A DNA stretch of 64,000 bases from Pseudomonas sp. DC1.2 (GTDB lineage: Bacteria > Pseudomonadota > Gammaproteobacteria > Pseudomonadales > Pseudomonadaceae): assembly GCF_034351645.1 (NCBI RefSeq), contig NZ_CP133782.1:3601001-3665000 (forward strand), written 5' to 3'. Within the stretch, counting starts at the first letter, position 1, and each line of letters begins with the position of its first letter. The notes beneath the pieces are model-generated. The model did no database searches, was not told the DNA's origin, and saw nothing but the letters and a program-made list of their open reading frames with translations. The position numbers and the translations under genes were made by a program. Of the stretch, positions 9,498 to 17,829 are shown piece after piece.

Positions 9498-11369
9498 ATG
9501 ACATTCATGCGCAACGTGGCGGGTCTGCTGCTCGGCGGCGCCCTGCTCTGCAACGGCGCGTCTGTAATGGCCGCCGGCAGCTACGCGATGACGGTGTATG
9601 GCGAGGCGCCAAAGTACCCGGCCAATTTCCAGCATTTCGACTTCGTTGATGCCAAGGCGCCCAAGGGCGGATCGCTCAGCCGCGCGTCCATGGAGATCGG
9701 CCAGTACAACTACATCACGCCGTATGCCGACCAAGGGATTTCGGTGGTGCAGGTCAACGACTGGGTGTACGCACCCTTGGCCTTTCGCTCACTGGATGAG
9801 CCCTACACAGTTTATGGCCTGGTTGCCCAGCAAATGGAACGCGACGCCGACGGCTTATGGGTACGCTTCACCCTCAACCCCGCCGCCCGCTTCGCCGACG
9901 GCACGCCTATCACCGCTGAGGACGTGCGCTACACCTTCGAGCTGCTGATGACCAAGGGCAGCCTGAGCTACCGCCAGCAATACGCCGACGTCCAGGACGT
10001 GCTGATCGAAGGACCGAATCAGGTTCGCTTCAACTTTAAGAACAACCTCAACCGCACCCTCGCACTGGATCTGGCGACGATGCGTGTGCTGCCCGAGCAC
10101 TGGTGGAAAACCCGCGACTTCGCCAATGGCGGCGGTTTCGAGCCACCGCTGGGGAGCGGCCCGTACACCGTCAGCAAGGTCGATGCCGGGCGCAGCATCA
10201 GTTTTGCCCGCGACCCGAACTGGTGGGGCAAGGACCTGCCCGTCAGCCGTGGCATGTACAACTTCGACAGCCTGACGGTGAACTTCTATGGCGACACCGA
10301 CGTCGCCCGCCAACTGTTACAGGCCGGTGCGTTCGACTACAACCGCGAGTTCTCCTCGTCCGGCTACGTGGTCGGTTACGACAGCCCGGCGCTACGTGAT
10401 GGTCGTTTGCAGCAGTCAATCCTCGCCCCGGCCAAACCAACGGCGGCCCAGGGTTTCGTTTTCAACCTGCAAAACCCGCTCTTCCAGGACCGCCGTGTAC
10501 GTCAGGCCCTGACCCTGCTGTGGGATTTCGAATGGACCAACAAGCAGATGATGCGCGGCTTCTACGTGCGCCAGAACAGCTACTGGCCGAAAAGCGAAAT
10601 GGCCGCCAGCGAACTGCCGGACGCGCGTGAACTGGAAATCCTCGAACCGCTGCGCGGGCAAATCCCGGATGAGGTTTTCACGCAGGTTTATCAGGCGCCG
10701 AAAACCGATGGCAGCGGCTATATCCGTGACAAGCAACTGCAAGCGTTGAAGCTGCTGGCTGAGGCCGGTTGGACGCCAAAAAACAATCACCTGGTCAACG
10801 CCGCCGGCAAGCCGATGGCATTCACCTTCCTCGACGGCCAGGGCGGTTTCGACCGCATGTTGCTGCCGTTCAAGCGAACCCTGGCGCAGATCGGCATCAC
10901 CCTCGACCTGCGGCGGATCGATTCGGCGCAATACGTCAACCGCCTCAACGCCCGGGACTACGACATGATCGTCACCAGTTTTCCACGCAGCGGCGACCCG
11001 ATTGTTTCCCCCGGTCGCGAGCTTTACAGCCTCTACGCCTCGCAAAGCGCCACGCAAGTCGGCAGTTCCAACTCGATGGTGCTGGCCAATCCGGCGGTGG
11101 ATCGGCTGATCGATGGCCTGGTCCAGTCCAACTCCCGCGACGAAATGGTGCATTACGCCCGCGCCCTCGATCGGGTGCTGCAATGGGGTTACTACATGAT
11201 TCCCAACTACTACTCCAAAGGCACACCGACGGTGTACCAGAATCGCTTCGGCATGCCCGCGACCCAACCGGCGTATGACGAAGGCCTGAACACGTGGTGG
11301 GAAGTCGCCGCCAAGCCGTTGGACAACCAGCAGATGAGCGCCCTGCGCAAACTCGCGGGGGTGCAGTGA
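9498..11369 (+). CDS. yejA: YejA-like periplasmic solute-binding protein (family 5)
   Basis: 623-residue periplasmic binding protein of the oligopeptide/microcin C class (E. coli YejA is 604). It has a signal peptide ([13 protein letters not shown] then AGSYA) and GAGG upstream of the ATG. The family 5 fold is seen in [49 protein letters not shown] and the WTPKNN stretch. It captures a peptide-like ligand for the permeases that follow. The stop is one base before the next ATG, so it heads a tightly packed yejABEF-type operon. Confidence 0.92.
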   Translation: MTFMRNVAGLLLGGALLCNGASVMAAGSYAMTVYGEAPKYPANFQHFDFVDAKAPKGGSLSRASMEIGQYNYITPYADQGISVVQVNDWVYAPLAFRSLDEPYTVYGLVAQQMERDADGLWVRFTLNPAARFADGTPITAEDVRYTFELLMTKGSLSYRQQYADVQDVLIEGPNQVRFNFKNNLNRTLALDLATMRVLPEHWWKTRDFANGGGFEPPLGSGPYTVSKVDAGRSISFARDPNWWGKDLPVSRGMYNFDSLTVNFYGDTDVARQLLQAGAFDYNREFSSSGYVVGYDSPALRDGRLQQSILAPAKPTAAQGFVFNLQNPLFQDRRVRQALTLLWDFEWTNKQMMRGFYVRQNSYWPKSEMAASELPDARELEILEPLRGQIPDEVFTQVYQAPKTDGSGYIRDKQLQALKLLAEAGWTPKNNHLVNAAGKPMAFTFLDGQGGFDRMLLPFKRTLAQIGITLDLRRIDSAQYVNRLNARDYDMIVTSFPRSGDPIVSPGRELYSLYASQSATQVGSSNSMVLANPAVDRLIDGLVQSNSRDEMVHYARALDRVLQWGYYMIPNYYSKGTPTVYQNRFGMPATQPAYDEGLNTWWEVAAKPLDNQQMSALRKLAGVQ

Positions 11370-11370
11370 T

Positions 11371-12435
11371 ATGTGGCGCTATCTGAGTCGACGCGTGTTG
11401 CTGATCATCCCGACCTTGCTGTGCATTCTGGTGGTCAACTTTCTGATTGTGCAGGCCGCGCCGGGCGGTCCGGTGGAACAGGCCATCGCCCGCCTGCAAG
11501 GCTTTGGCGGCAACGCCATGGGCGGCGGCGGCGAAGTCTCGGCCGTCGGTGGCGCCGGGCGCAGTAGCCGCGGCCTCGATCCGGCACTGATCGAGGAGAT
11601 CAAACACCACTACGGATTCGACAAACCGCTGCACGAGCGGCTGTGGCTGATGCTCAAGAACTACGCGCAACTGGACCTGGGTGACAGCTTCTTTCGCGGC
11701 GCAAAAGTCACCGACCTGATTGTGCAAAAGCTCCCGGTGTCGATTTCACTCGGGCTCTGGGCGACGTTGATCACCTACTTGATTTCGATCCCGCTGGGGG
11801 TGCGCAAAGCGATCCGCAACGGCAGCGCCTTCGATGTCTGGACCAGCACCGCGATCATCATCGGCTACGCGATGCCAGCGTTTCTGTTTGCGATTCTGCT
11901 GATCGTGGTGTTTGCCGGCGGCAGCTACGTCAACTGGTTCCCGGTGCAAGGTTTGGTTTCGGACAACTTCGACACTTTGAGCCCGCTGGGCAAGGTCGGT
12001 GATTACCTCTGGCACCTGGTACTCCCGGTGTCCGCGCTGGTGATCGGCGGTTTTGCCACGCTGACCATCCTGACCAAAAACAGCTTTCTCAACGAGATTA
12101 GCCGCCAGTACGTCATCACCGCCCGCGCCAAGGGCTTAACCGAACGCCGAGTGCTCTACGGCCATGTGTTTCGCAACGCGATGCTGCTGGTGGTGGCCGG
12201 GATTCCCCAGGCGTTGATCGAGGTATTTTTCGCCGGTTCGCTGCTGATCGAAACCATCTTTAACCTCGATGGCCTCGGGCGCATGAGCTACGAAGCCGCC
12301 GTATCACGCGACTACCCGGTGGTGTTCGGTGCGCTGTTCCTGTTCACCCTGTTCGGGCTGCTGATCAAGCTGATTGGCGACCTCTGCTACACCCTGCTCG
12401 ACCCGCGCATCGACTTCTCGGCGAGGACTGCCTGA
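11371..12435 (+). CDS. yejB: YejB-like ABC permease
   Basis: 354-residue inner-membrane permease of the oligopeptide class (E. coli YejB is 364). It has an N-terminal membrane segment ([28 protein letters not shown]), further hydrophobic segments after residue 120 and the EAA loop ([26 protein letters not shown]) that contacts the ATPase. A Gly-rich insert lies in the periplasmic region near residues 47-65. It starts one base after the binding-protein stop and overlaps the next gene by one base. Confidence 0.94.
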   Translation: MWRYLSRRVLLIIPTLLCILVVNFLIVQAAPGGPVEQAIARLQGFGGNAMGGGGEVSAVGGAGRSSRGLDPALIEEIKHHYGFDKPLHERLWLMLKNYAQLDLGDSFFRGAKVTDLIVQKLPVSISLGLWATLITYLISIPLGVRKAIRNGSAFDVWTSTAIIIGYAMPAFLFAILLIVVFAGGSYVNWFPVQGLVSDNFDTLSPLGKVGDYLWHLVLPVSALVIGGFATLTILTKNSFLNEISRQYVITARAKGLTERRVLYGHVFRNAMLLVVAGIPQALIEVFFAGSLLIETIFNLDGLGRMSYEAAVSRDYPVVFGALFLFTLFGLLIKLIGDLCYTLLDPRIDFSARTA

Positions 12436-13457
12436 TGTTCACATTCTCGCCTTTGGGTAAACGCCGTATCGCGCACTTCAAAGCCAATCGGCGCGGGCGC
12501 TGGTCGTTGTGGCTATTCATCGGGCTGTGCCTGATGTGCCTGGGCGGCGAGCTGATCGCCAATGACAAGCCGCTGATCGTGCATTACCACGGTGCCTGGT
12601 ACTTCCCGATCATTGAGGACTATGACGAAATCACCTTCGGCGGTGAGTTGCCGTTCCAACCGGACTACGCCAGCGCCTACGTGCATAACCTGATTGAAGG
12701 CCAGGGTGGCTGGATGCTGTTTCCACCGATCCCGTTCAGCTATGACACGGTCAATTACGATCTGACAGAACCGGCCCCGAGCCCACCCTCGGCGAGCAAC
12801 TGGCTGGGCACCGATGACCAGGCGCGAGACGTATTGGCCAGGGTAATTTTTGGCACGCGTATTTCGATTCTGTTTGCCTTGCTGCTAACCGCGATCAGCG
12901 CCGTGATCGGCATCGGGGCCGGGGCGTTGCAGGGGTATTACGGTGGCTGGGTTGACCTGATCGGGCAGCGCTTGCTGGAGATCTGGTCGGGGCTGCCAGT
13001 GTTGTATTTGCTGATCATCTTGTCGGGGTTTGTCTCACCGAGTTTCTGGTGGTTGCTGGGGATCATGGCGCTGTTTTCATGGCTGGCGCTGGTGGACGTG
13101 GTGCGTGCCGAATTCCTCCGGGGGCGCAATCTGGAGTACGTGAAAGCCGCACGGGCCCTGGGCCTGACCGACAGCGAACTGATGCGCCGGCACATCCTGC
13201 CCAACGCCATGACCTCGACCCTGACCTACCTGCCGTTCATTTTGACCGGCGCCATCGCCACCCTTACCGCGCTGGATTTTCTCGGGTTCGGCATGCCGGC
13301 CGGCACGGCGTCGCTGGGTGAGTTGATCGGCCAGGCCAAGCGCAATCTGCAAGCACCGTGGCTGGGACTGACGGCGTTTTTCGCGCTGGCGCTGATCCTT
13401 TCGTTGTTGGTGTTTATCGGCGAGGCCTGCCGCGATGCGTTTGATCCCCGATCTTGA
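12435..13457 (+). CDS. yejE: YejE-like ABC permease
   Basis: 340-residue partner permease (E. coli YejE is 341). The first helix is followed by a long periplasmic stretch (residues about 35-125) typical of YejE, then five hydrophobic segments with the EAA loop LEYVKAARALGLTDSELMRRHILPNA. The ATG overlaps the previous stop (TGATG). Its last codons and stop fall inside a 13-base tandem repeat, so a change in repeat number would alter the extreme C terminus. Confidence 0.94.
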   Translation: MFTFSPLGKRRIAHFKANRRGRWSLWLFIGLCLMCLGGELIANDKPLIVHYHGAWYFPIIEDYDEITFGGELPFQPDYASAYVHNLIEGQGGWMLFPPIPFSYDTVNYDLTEPAPSPPSASNWLGTDDQARDVLARVIFGTRISILFALLLTAISAVIGIGAGALQGYYGGWVDLIGQRLLEIWSGLPVLYLLIILSGFVSPSFWWLLGIMALFSWLALVDVVRAEFLRGRNLEYVKAARALGLTDSELMRRHILPNAMTSTLTYLPFILTGAIATLTALDFLGFGMPAGTASLGELIGQAKRNLQAPWLGLTAFFALALILSLLVFIGEACRDAFDPRS

Positions 13458-13488
13458 TCCACGATCTTGATCCACGATCTTGATCCCT
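13450..13488 (+). repeat. Three 13-bp tandem repeats at the yejE/yejF junction
   Basis: GATCTTGATCCAC occurs at 13450 and 13463 and, with the last two bases changed, at 13476. The array contains the yejE stop codon and ends about 23 bases before the yejF ATG. The unit is not a multiple of three. Confidence 0.85.
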
Positions 13489-13511
13489 CGAGTTTGCTCC
13501 CAGGAACTGAA

Positions 13512-15128
13512 ATGAACGACAACCTGATCGAAATTCGTAACCTGCGTGTCGCCTTCGGTGGCCAGGAAGTGGTGCATGGGCTGGACCTGGATATCCGGCG
13601 TGGTGAGTGCCTGGCGCTGGTCGGTGAGTCGGGCTCGGGCAAGTCGGTGACGGCACACTCGATCCTGCGGTTGCTGCCGGGTAAAACCGTCGCCACCGAA
13701 GGCACTATTCGCTACAACGGCGTGGACCTGGTGTACGCCAGTGAACAGCAAATGCGCGGTTTGCGCGGCAACCGGATCGCGATGATTTTCCAGGAGCCGA
13801 TGACCTCGCTGAACCCGCTGCACACAGTGGAAAAACAAGTCAGCGAAGTCTTGGAAATCCACAAGGGTTTGAAGGGCCGTGCCGCTCAGGCGCGCACCAT
13901 GGAGCTGCTGGAATTGGTCGGCATTCGCGAACCGCACAAACGGCTCAAGGCCTACCCGCATCAGTTGTCGGGCGGCCAGCGGCAACGGGTGATGATCGCG
14001 ATGGCGCTGGCCAATGAGCCGGAGCTGTTGATCGCCGATGAGCCGACCACCGCGCTGGACGTGACGGTGCAACAGAAGATTCTGGAGTTGCTGATTGAGT
14101 TGCAACAACGCCTTGGCATGTCGCTGCTCTTGATCAGTCACGACCTCAATCTGGTGCGTCGTATTGCGCAGCGAGTGTGTGTCATGCGCGAGGGCGAGAT
14201 TGTCGAGCAAGCCGATTGCGAGACGCTGTTTCGGGCGCCTCAGCATCCCTACAGTCGCTTGCTGATCGAAGCCGAGCCGACGGGCGCGCCCGTGCCCAGT
14301 CAGTACGATCACAACTTACTGGAAGTGGACAACCTCAAGGTCTGGTTCCCCCTGCCCAAAGCGCTGTTCAGCCGTCATCAGGACTACATCAAAGCGGTGG
14401 ACGGTGTCAGTTTGAGCCTGCATCGCGGCAAAACCCTAGGCATCGTCGGCGAGTCTGGCTCGGGCAAGTCCACGCTGGGTCAGGCGATTCTGCGGCTGGT
14501 TGAATCCGAGGGTGGCATCCGCTTCGGCAACAAAGAATTGAGCATTCTCAGCCAACGCCTGATGCGGCCCTTGCGCCGGCAAATGCAGGTGGTGTTTCAG
14601 GACCCGTTCGGCAGTCTAAGCCCGCGCATGTCGGTGGAGCAGATCATCGCCGAAGGGTTGTTGACACACGGCATTGGTACGGCAGCGGAGCGTGAGGCGG
14701 CGGTAATTCGAGTGCTGAAGGAAGTGGGCCTCGACCCACAAAGTCGCCATCGCTATCCGCACGAGTTTTCCGGTGGCCAGCGCCAGCGCATTTCCATCGC
14801 CCGCGCACTGGTGCTGGAGCCGGCATTGATTCTGCTGGACGAACCAACCTCGGCGCTGGATCGCACGGTACAAAAACAGGTGGTGGCGTTGTTGCGCGAG
14901 TTACAAATCCGCCATGGCCTGACGTATCTGTTTATCAGCCACGATTTGGCCGTGGTGCAGGCGCTGGCCCATGATCTGATCGTGATCAAGGACGGCAAGG
15001 TGGTGGAGCAAGGCTCATCGCGGGAGATTTTTTCAGCGCCGCAGCATCCCTACACCCAAGAGCTGCTCGCGGCCTCGAGTCTGAAGCGGCCAGGTGCAGT
15101 GAAGCCGCAGGCAATGCCCATCACCTAA
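13512..15128 (+). CDS. yejF: YejF-like double ABC ATPase
   Basis: 538-residue fusion of two ATPase domains (E. coli YejF is 529) that drives the YejBE permease. Walker A GESGSGKS occurs in both halves (about residues 39 and 316), each followed by a Q-loop ([23 protein letters not shown]), the ABC signature ([19 protein letters not shown]), Walker B ([24 protein letters not shown]) and the switch histidine (LLISHDL; LFISHDL). I chose ATG 13512 because the upstream in-frame codons lie in the tandem repeat. It is the last gene of the transport operon. Confidence 0.94.
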   Translation: MNDNLIEIRNLRVAFGGQEVVHGLDLDIRRGECLALVGESGSGKSVTAHSILRLLPGKTVATEGTIRYNGVDLVYASEQQMRGLRGNRIAMIFQEPMTSLNPLHTVEKQVSEVLEIHKGLKGRAAQARTMELLELVGIREPHKRLKAYPHQLSGGQRQRVMIAMALANEPELLIADEPTTALDVTVQQKILELLIELQQRLGMSLLLISHDLNLVRRIAQRVCVMREGEIVEQADCETLFRAPQHPYSRLLIEAEPTGAPVPSQYDHNLLEVDNLKVWFPLPKALFSRHQDYIKAVDGVSLSLHRGKTLGIVGESGSGKSTLGQAILRLVESEGGIRFGNKELSILSQRLMRPLRRQMQVVFQDPFGSLSPRMSVEQIIAEGLLTHGIGTAAEREAAVIRVLKEVGLDPQSRHRYPHEFSGGQRQRISIARALVLEPALILLDEPTSALDRTVQKQVVALLRELQIRHGLTYLFISHDLAVVQALAHDLIVIKDGKVVEQGSSREIFSAPQHPYTQELLAASSLKRPGAVKPQAMPIT

Positions 15129-15255
15129 CGCAGTGGGCTTTGGGGTGGTCCTGAATTTTTTTCAGGTCGCTGCATCCAAACCCCTCTGCGGTGGGTAGTA
15201 CCTGTAGCAGCCCCTGAGGCTGCGACGCAGGTTACTCATTGACGGAGAGCTATTG

Positions 15256-15405
15256 ATGAACGCTAAACAGCTGATTTGCCTTGCCGGCGTGTTCGCCGCC
15301 GCCCCTTTTGCCTACGCACAGAGCGACTTGCCGGACAGTGTCAAAGTCCCGGCTGGGCACAAGGTTGCGATGCAGACCACCGCCATCGGCGAGATTACCT
15401 ATTGA
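15256..15405 (+). pseudogene. 5' remnant of a DUF3455 exported protein
   Basis: 49 codons with a good ATG (GGAGAG upstream) and a signal peptide (LAGVFAAAPFAYA). The start of a DUF3455 domain follows (SVKVPAGHKVAMQTTAIGEITY), then TGA. Family members continue for about 100 more residues from exactly this point. Beyond the TGA the same frame reads into a different protein, so the gene was truncated by a DNA rearrangement with a junction near 15400-15412. Confidence 0.65.
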
Positions 15406-15411
15406 TCTGTT

Positions 15412-15705
15412 GGCCCCCAAGTTGCGCCTCCTCTACAGATTCAACTGCATCTGAGCCTGTCCCTGGAGGCCGGATACCTGACTGGCGAAAAACCTGTCTC
15501 GCCGGAGCTGCTTGAGTCGGTGCTGTCGCGTCAACTGGGTGATCTGGAACCGACGCTGACGCGCCATGGATACTGTATGAAAGACTTGGTGGAGCAGTTC
15601 GCCGCCAGCTCCACTGAGATCAAAGCGTTGTTGAGCAATATGCTCGATCCGACACGGGCTACCGAACTGCGGGACAAGATGCTGGCCGCAGGGTTGCCGA
15701 TTTAA
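15412..15705 (+). pseudogene. 3' remnant of a mobile-element AAA ATPase
   Basis: An open stretch without its own start, in frame with the DUF3455 remnant. It reads LEAGYLTGEKPVSPELLESV, then VLSRQLGDLEPTLTRHGY, and ends LRDKMLAAGLPI. I recall this C-terminal sequence from ATPases encoded beside transposases in Pseudomonas. The assignment is from memory and moderately secure. The catalytic part is missing, so it is a scar of a lost element. Confidence 0.5.
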
Positions 15706-15811
15706 CATAACGGTCAGCTATCAGGACGTATTGTGGGGTATTGCGAGCATGGCCGTTTTCGATTGCAAACCGCTACCGATAGCACTCGCCCTATCCCGCA
15801 TCCACTCATAA

Positions 15812-16051
15812 TTAAGCGGTTACACCGATGAATAAATCTAAGTCCTCTGGTAGAGACTCACCAACAATGCTCGCAATCTGCTGTACCTGTACAGCATCAA
15901 GTAGCCAGTCACCATCAGGGCTGCTACCTAGATCAGACCACCCCAGAACATCCAACACTCTTTGTTCAAACTCATGAGCTACATCTAGCTCGTACTTCAG
16001 CGAGTCATCTTCGTTATCGCCTGGCAAAAAACCGCTAATCCATAAAAACAT
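15812..16051 (-). CDS. Putative immunity protein for the rRNase bacteriocin
   Basis: 79-residue strongly acidic protein (for example LPGDNEDDSLKYELDVAHEFEQ and SLPEDLDLF). It starts 13 bases after the stop of the toxin gene and is transcribed with it. Small acidic proteins directly after nuclease bacteriocins are normally their inhibitors. Its sequence does not look like the classical 85-residue ImmE3 family as I remember it, so the role rests on position, size and charge. The ATG at 16051 has AGAGA upstream. Confidence 0.7.
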   Translation of the reverse strand: MFLWISGFLPGDNEDDSLKYELDVAHEFEQRVLDVLGWSDLGSSPDGDWLLDAVQVQQIASIVGESLPEDLDLFIGVTA

Positions 16052-16064
16052 GATGATATCTCTC

Positions 16065-17213
16065 TTATTTCGGGGTTGTTCTTCCCGGTTTGGCGGGTTT
16101 GGTTTGTTCACCTGTTTCGGGGTCAAACTCGCCAAGGTGGATGGTTCCTTGCGGGCTATAAATTTCAACTTTCCCGTGCTGGCTGTCCCATTCGTAGATG
16201 CGCCCTTTGCTGTCTTTCCAACGTCGCCGCTTACCACCGCCTCCTTGGATAGAGCTTTTATCTTTTGCCGGTTTAGCGTCTGGAAAAGCAGAAAGCTCTT
16301 TGGGGGGCTTGTGGTACTTAATATCCCCGCCACCCCTGACGTTGATTGACAGGTAGATCGGCGCAACCTGGGGCTGGCTCGGGAACCAGATTATCGCGTC
16401 CTGGTAATCGGGCGGATGCACCGGGTTAATCAGGATCTGGTCGGCCTTCTCGCCCGGTGGATACACCCACACCGCAGGCTTTAACGAGGCGCCCTCGAGC
16501 GCAGGAATGCCCAACACTTTGTTGGGATCGGCGGCGGGCGTCCAGATGACCTCGATACCGCCCCCCATGTCCGCAACCAGTTGCGCACCACGCGCCTGCG
16601 CGGCGATAACAGGAACACGCTGCCATTCGCGTTTTGTCCCGGTATAGAACCCATATACGCTCACGGAACCATCCGGGAGGTGTTTAACGTTTACTCGCAC
16701 CCGCGTATTTCCTTCGCTGAGCTGGGCGTATTGCTCGGACGTGTAGAACGCGCTGTCGGGTGAGGTCGTGTTAGGCAGCACCATGCCAATGATGATTTTC
16801 ACATTCGGCGGGGCCAACGTAGACAAGCTGCCCCCCAAGCGCTTTGCCAACTCGATGGCGCTCCCAGAACCGCCAATCCACTCCAGCGCCGCCCCGGCAT
16901 TAGAGACCGCCGTCCCCATACCCAGCACCGCATACGCGCCATACTGGCTGAGCGACTCCACCGGCACAAACCCGTTCGCGTTGCTGTGGTTGATAATCCC
17001 ATCTGGCAACGCACACGATTTGGCGAAAACGCAGCCGTTGAGCAGGGGCGAGGGAACTTTTTTTACTGGAGCTGGGGGCTCTGGCCGGGGTGATGGCTCG
17101 ACCAACTGCCGGTTCCGTTTTGCACGCAATAACGCGTCTAAACGCGCCTTTTCTTTCATCGCTTGCTCGTAACACACCTTGCAGTGGTGTCCTGCCCAGT
17201 TCCCTTCAGCCAT
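16065..17213 (-). CDS. S-type pyocin-domain toxin with colicin E3-like 16S rRNase domain
   Basis: 382-residue bacteriocin-type toxin. Residues about 57-300 are a pyocin S domain (NGCVFAKSCALPDG to VHPPDYQDAIIWFPSQ). Residues about 308-382 match the colicin E3/cloacin cytotoxic domain: the GGGGKRRRW basic start, YEWDSQHG, and LGEFDPETGEQ. The catalytic Asp, His and Glu of E3 correspond to D343, H346 and E350. E3-type domains cut 16S rRNA at the decoding site. Typical S pyocins carry several hundred more N-terminal residues for receptor binding and translocation. Here only a short charged segment with H9-H10-C11-x2-C14 precedes the pyocin domain. Delivery is therefore unclear: an S-pyocin relict, or cargo of another secretion system. 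Confidence 0.9.
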   Translation of the reverse strand: MAEGNWAGHHCKVCYEQAMKEKARLDALLRAKRNRQLVEPSPRPEPPAPVKKVPSPLLNGCVFAKSCALPDGIINHSNANGFVPVESLSQYGAYAVLGMGTAVSNAGAALEWIGGSGSAIELAKRLGGSLSTLAPPNVKIIIGMVLPNTTSPDSAFYTSEQYAQLSEGNTRVRVNVKHLPDGSVSVYGFYTGTKREWQRVPVIAAQARGAQLVADMGGGIEVIWTPAADPNKVLGIPALEGASLKPAVWVYPPGEKADQILINPVHPPDYQDAIIWFPSQPQVAPIYLSINVRGGGDIKYHKPPKELSAFPDAKPAKDKSSIQGGGGKRRRWKDSKGRIYEWDSQHGKVEIYSPQGTIHLGEFDPETGEQTKPAKPGRTTPK

Positions 17214-17302
17214 TTCATTCTCATCCTGATTTCAGACAAGGAGTCTACCGGCCAGAGAGCAAGTGAAGCCAGACCTGTGCGTTTGGTCGAATAGCGCGTA
17301 AT

Positions 17303-17572
17303 TCAATGAGGACGCCATGAGCAAAAGTGATCGCAAAGGTCTTGACCTTGCCCTGTTGATTGCGGGGTCGTGGGGATGTTCTGCGCGGCAAAAGCGGCGT
17401 AGATGTCGCTGGCCCAACCGGAGCGGTCGATGGTTTTGGCGGGCAGCAACTGCACGATTTGCGCGGTGACTTCGGCTGCTGGACGGGCCGCTGCCTCGTG
17501 GGCGCGCTGAGTGCCGCAACCGGCCAAGGCCAGCAAGCCGACGATGCTCATGATCAATCGATAGGGCGACAT
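17303..17572 (-). pseudogene. 5' remnant of a DUF1615-type lipoprotein
   Basis: It begins with a lipoprotein signal (LIMSIVGLLALAGC, lipobox LAGC) and about 50 residues that resemble DUF1615 proteins (EVTAQIVQLLPAKTIDRSGWASDIYAAF). The resemblance stops after about residue 71 (position about 17360) and the frame ends a few codons later. DUF1615 proteins are normally several hundred residues. The break marks the right edge of the bacteriocin island. Family assignment is from memory. Confidence 0.55.
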
Positions 17573-17829
17573 GTTGCTCCATGAAATCCGTTTAGCCAGG
17601 CCAACCCTACGACTAATGCAAGTTGCAGGCTATGACTGTGGTCATCGGTGGCTGTTCCCTTCTCTGCGCCCACGATTGGCCATGGCTCAATTCCGCGGTG
17701 ATGACAAAATGATTGCAGGACGTTACTGAGAAACACTACCATTCGTACCTGGAGTCGCATTTGCGCAAGGAGTTCCCCGCGCCGTCATCTTTCCTTTTTC
17801 TCATCGGCGGCACGCCGCCAGGATTGAAC

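Noticed and set aside
8520..9734. A 404-codon minus-strand frame across the receptor
   Set aside because: It runs opposite to a well-supported receptor and shows only shadow composition.
17573..17829. Fur box upstream of the second TonB receptor
   Set aside because: Only scattered matches such as TGAGAAACACTACCATTCG; too few conserved positions.
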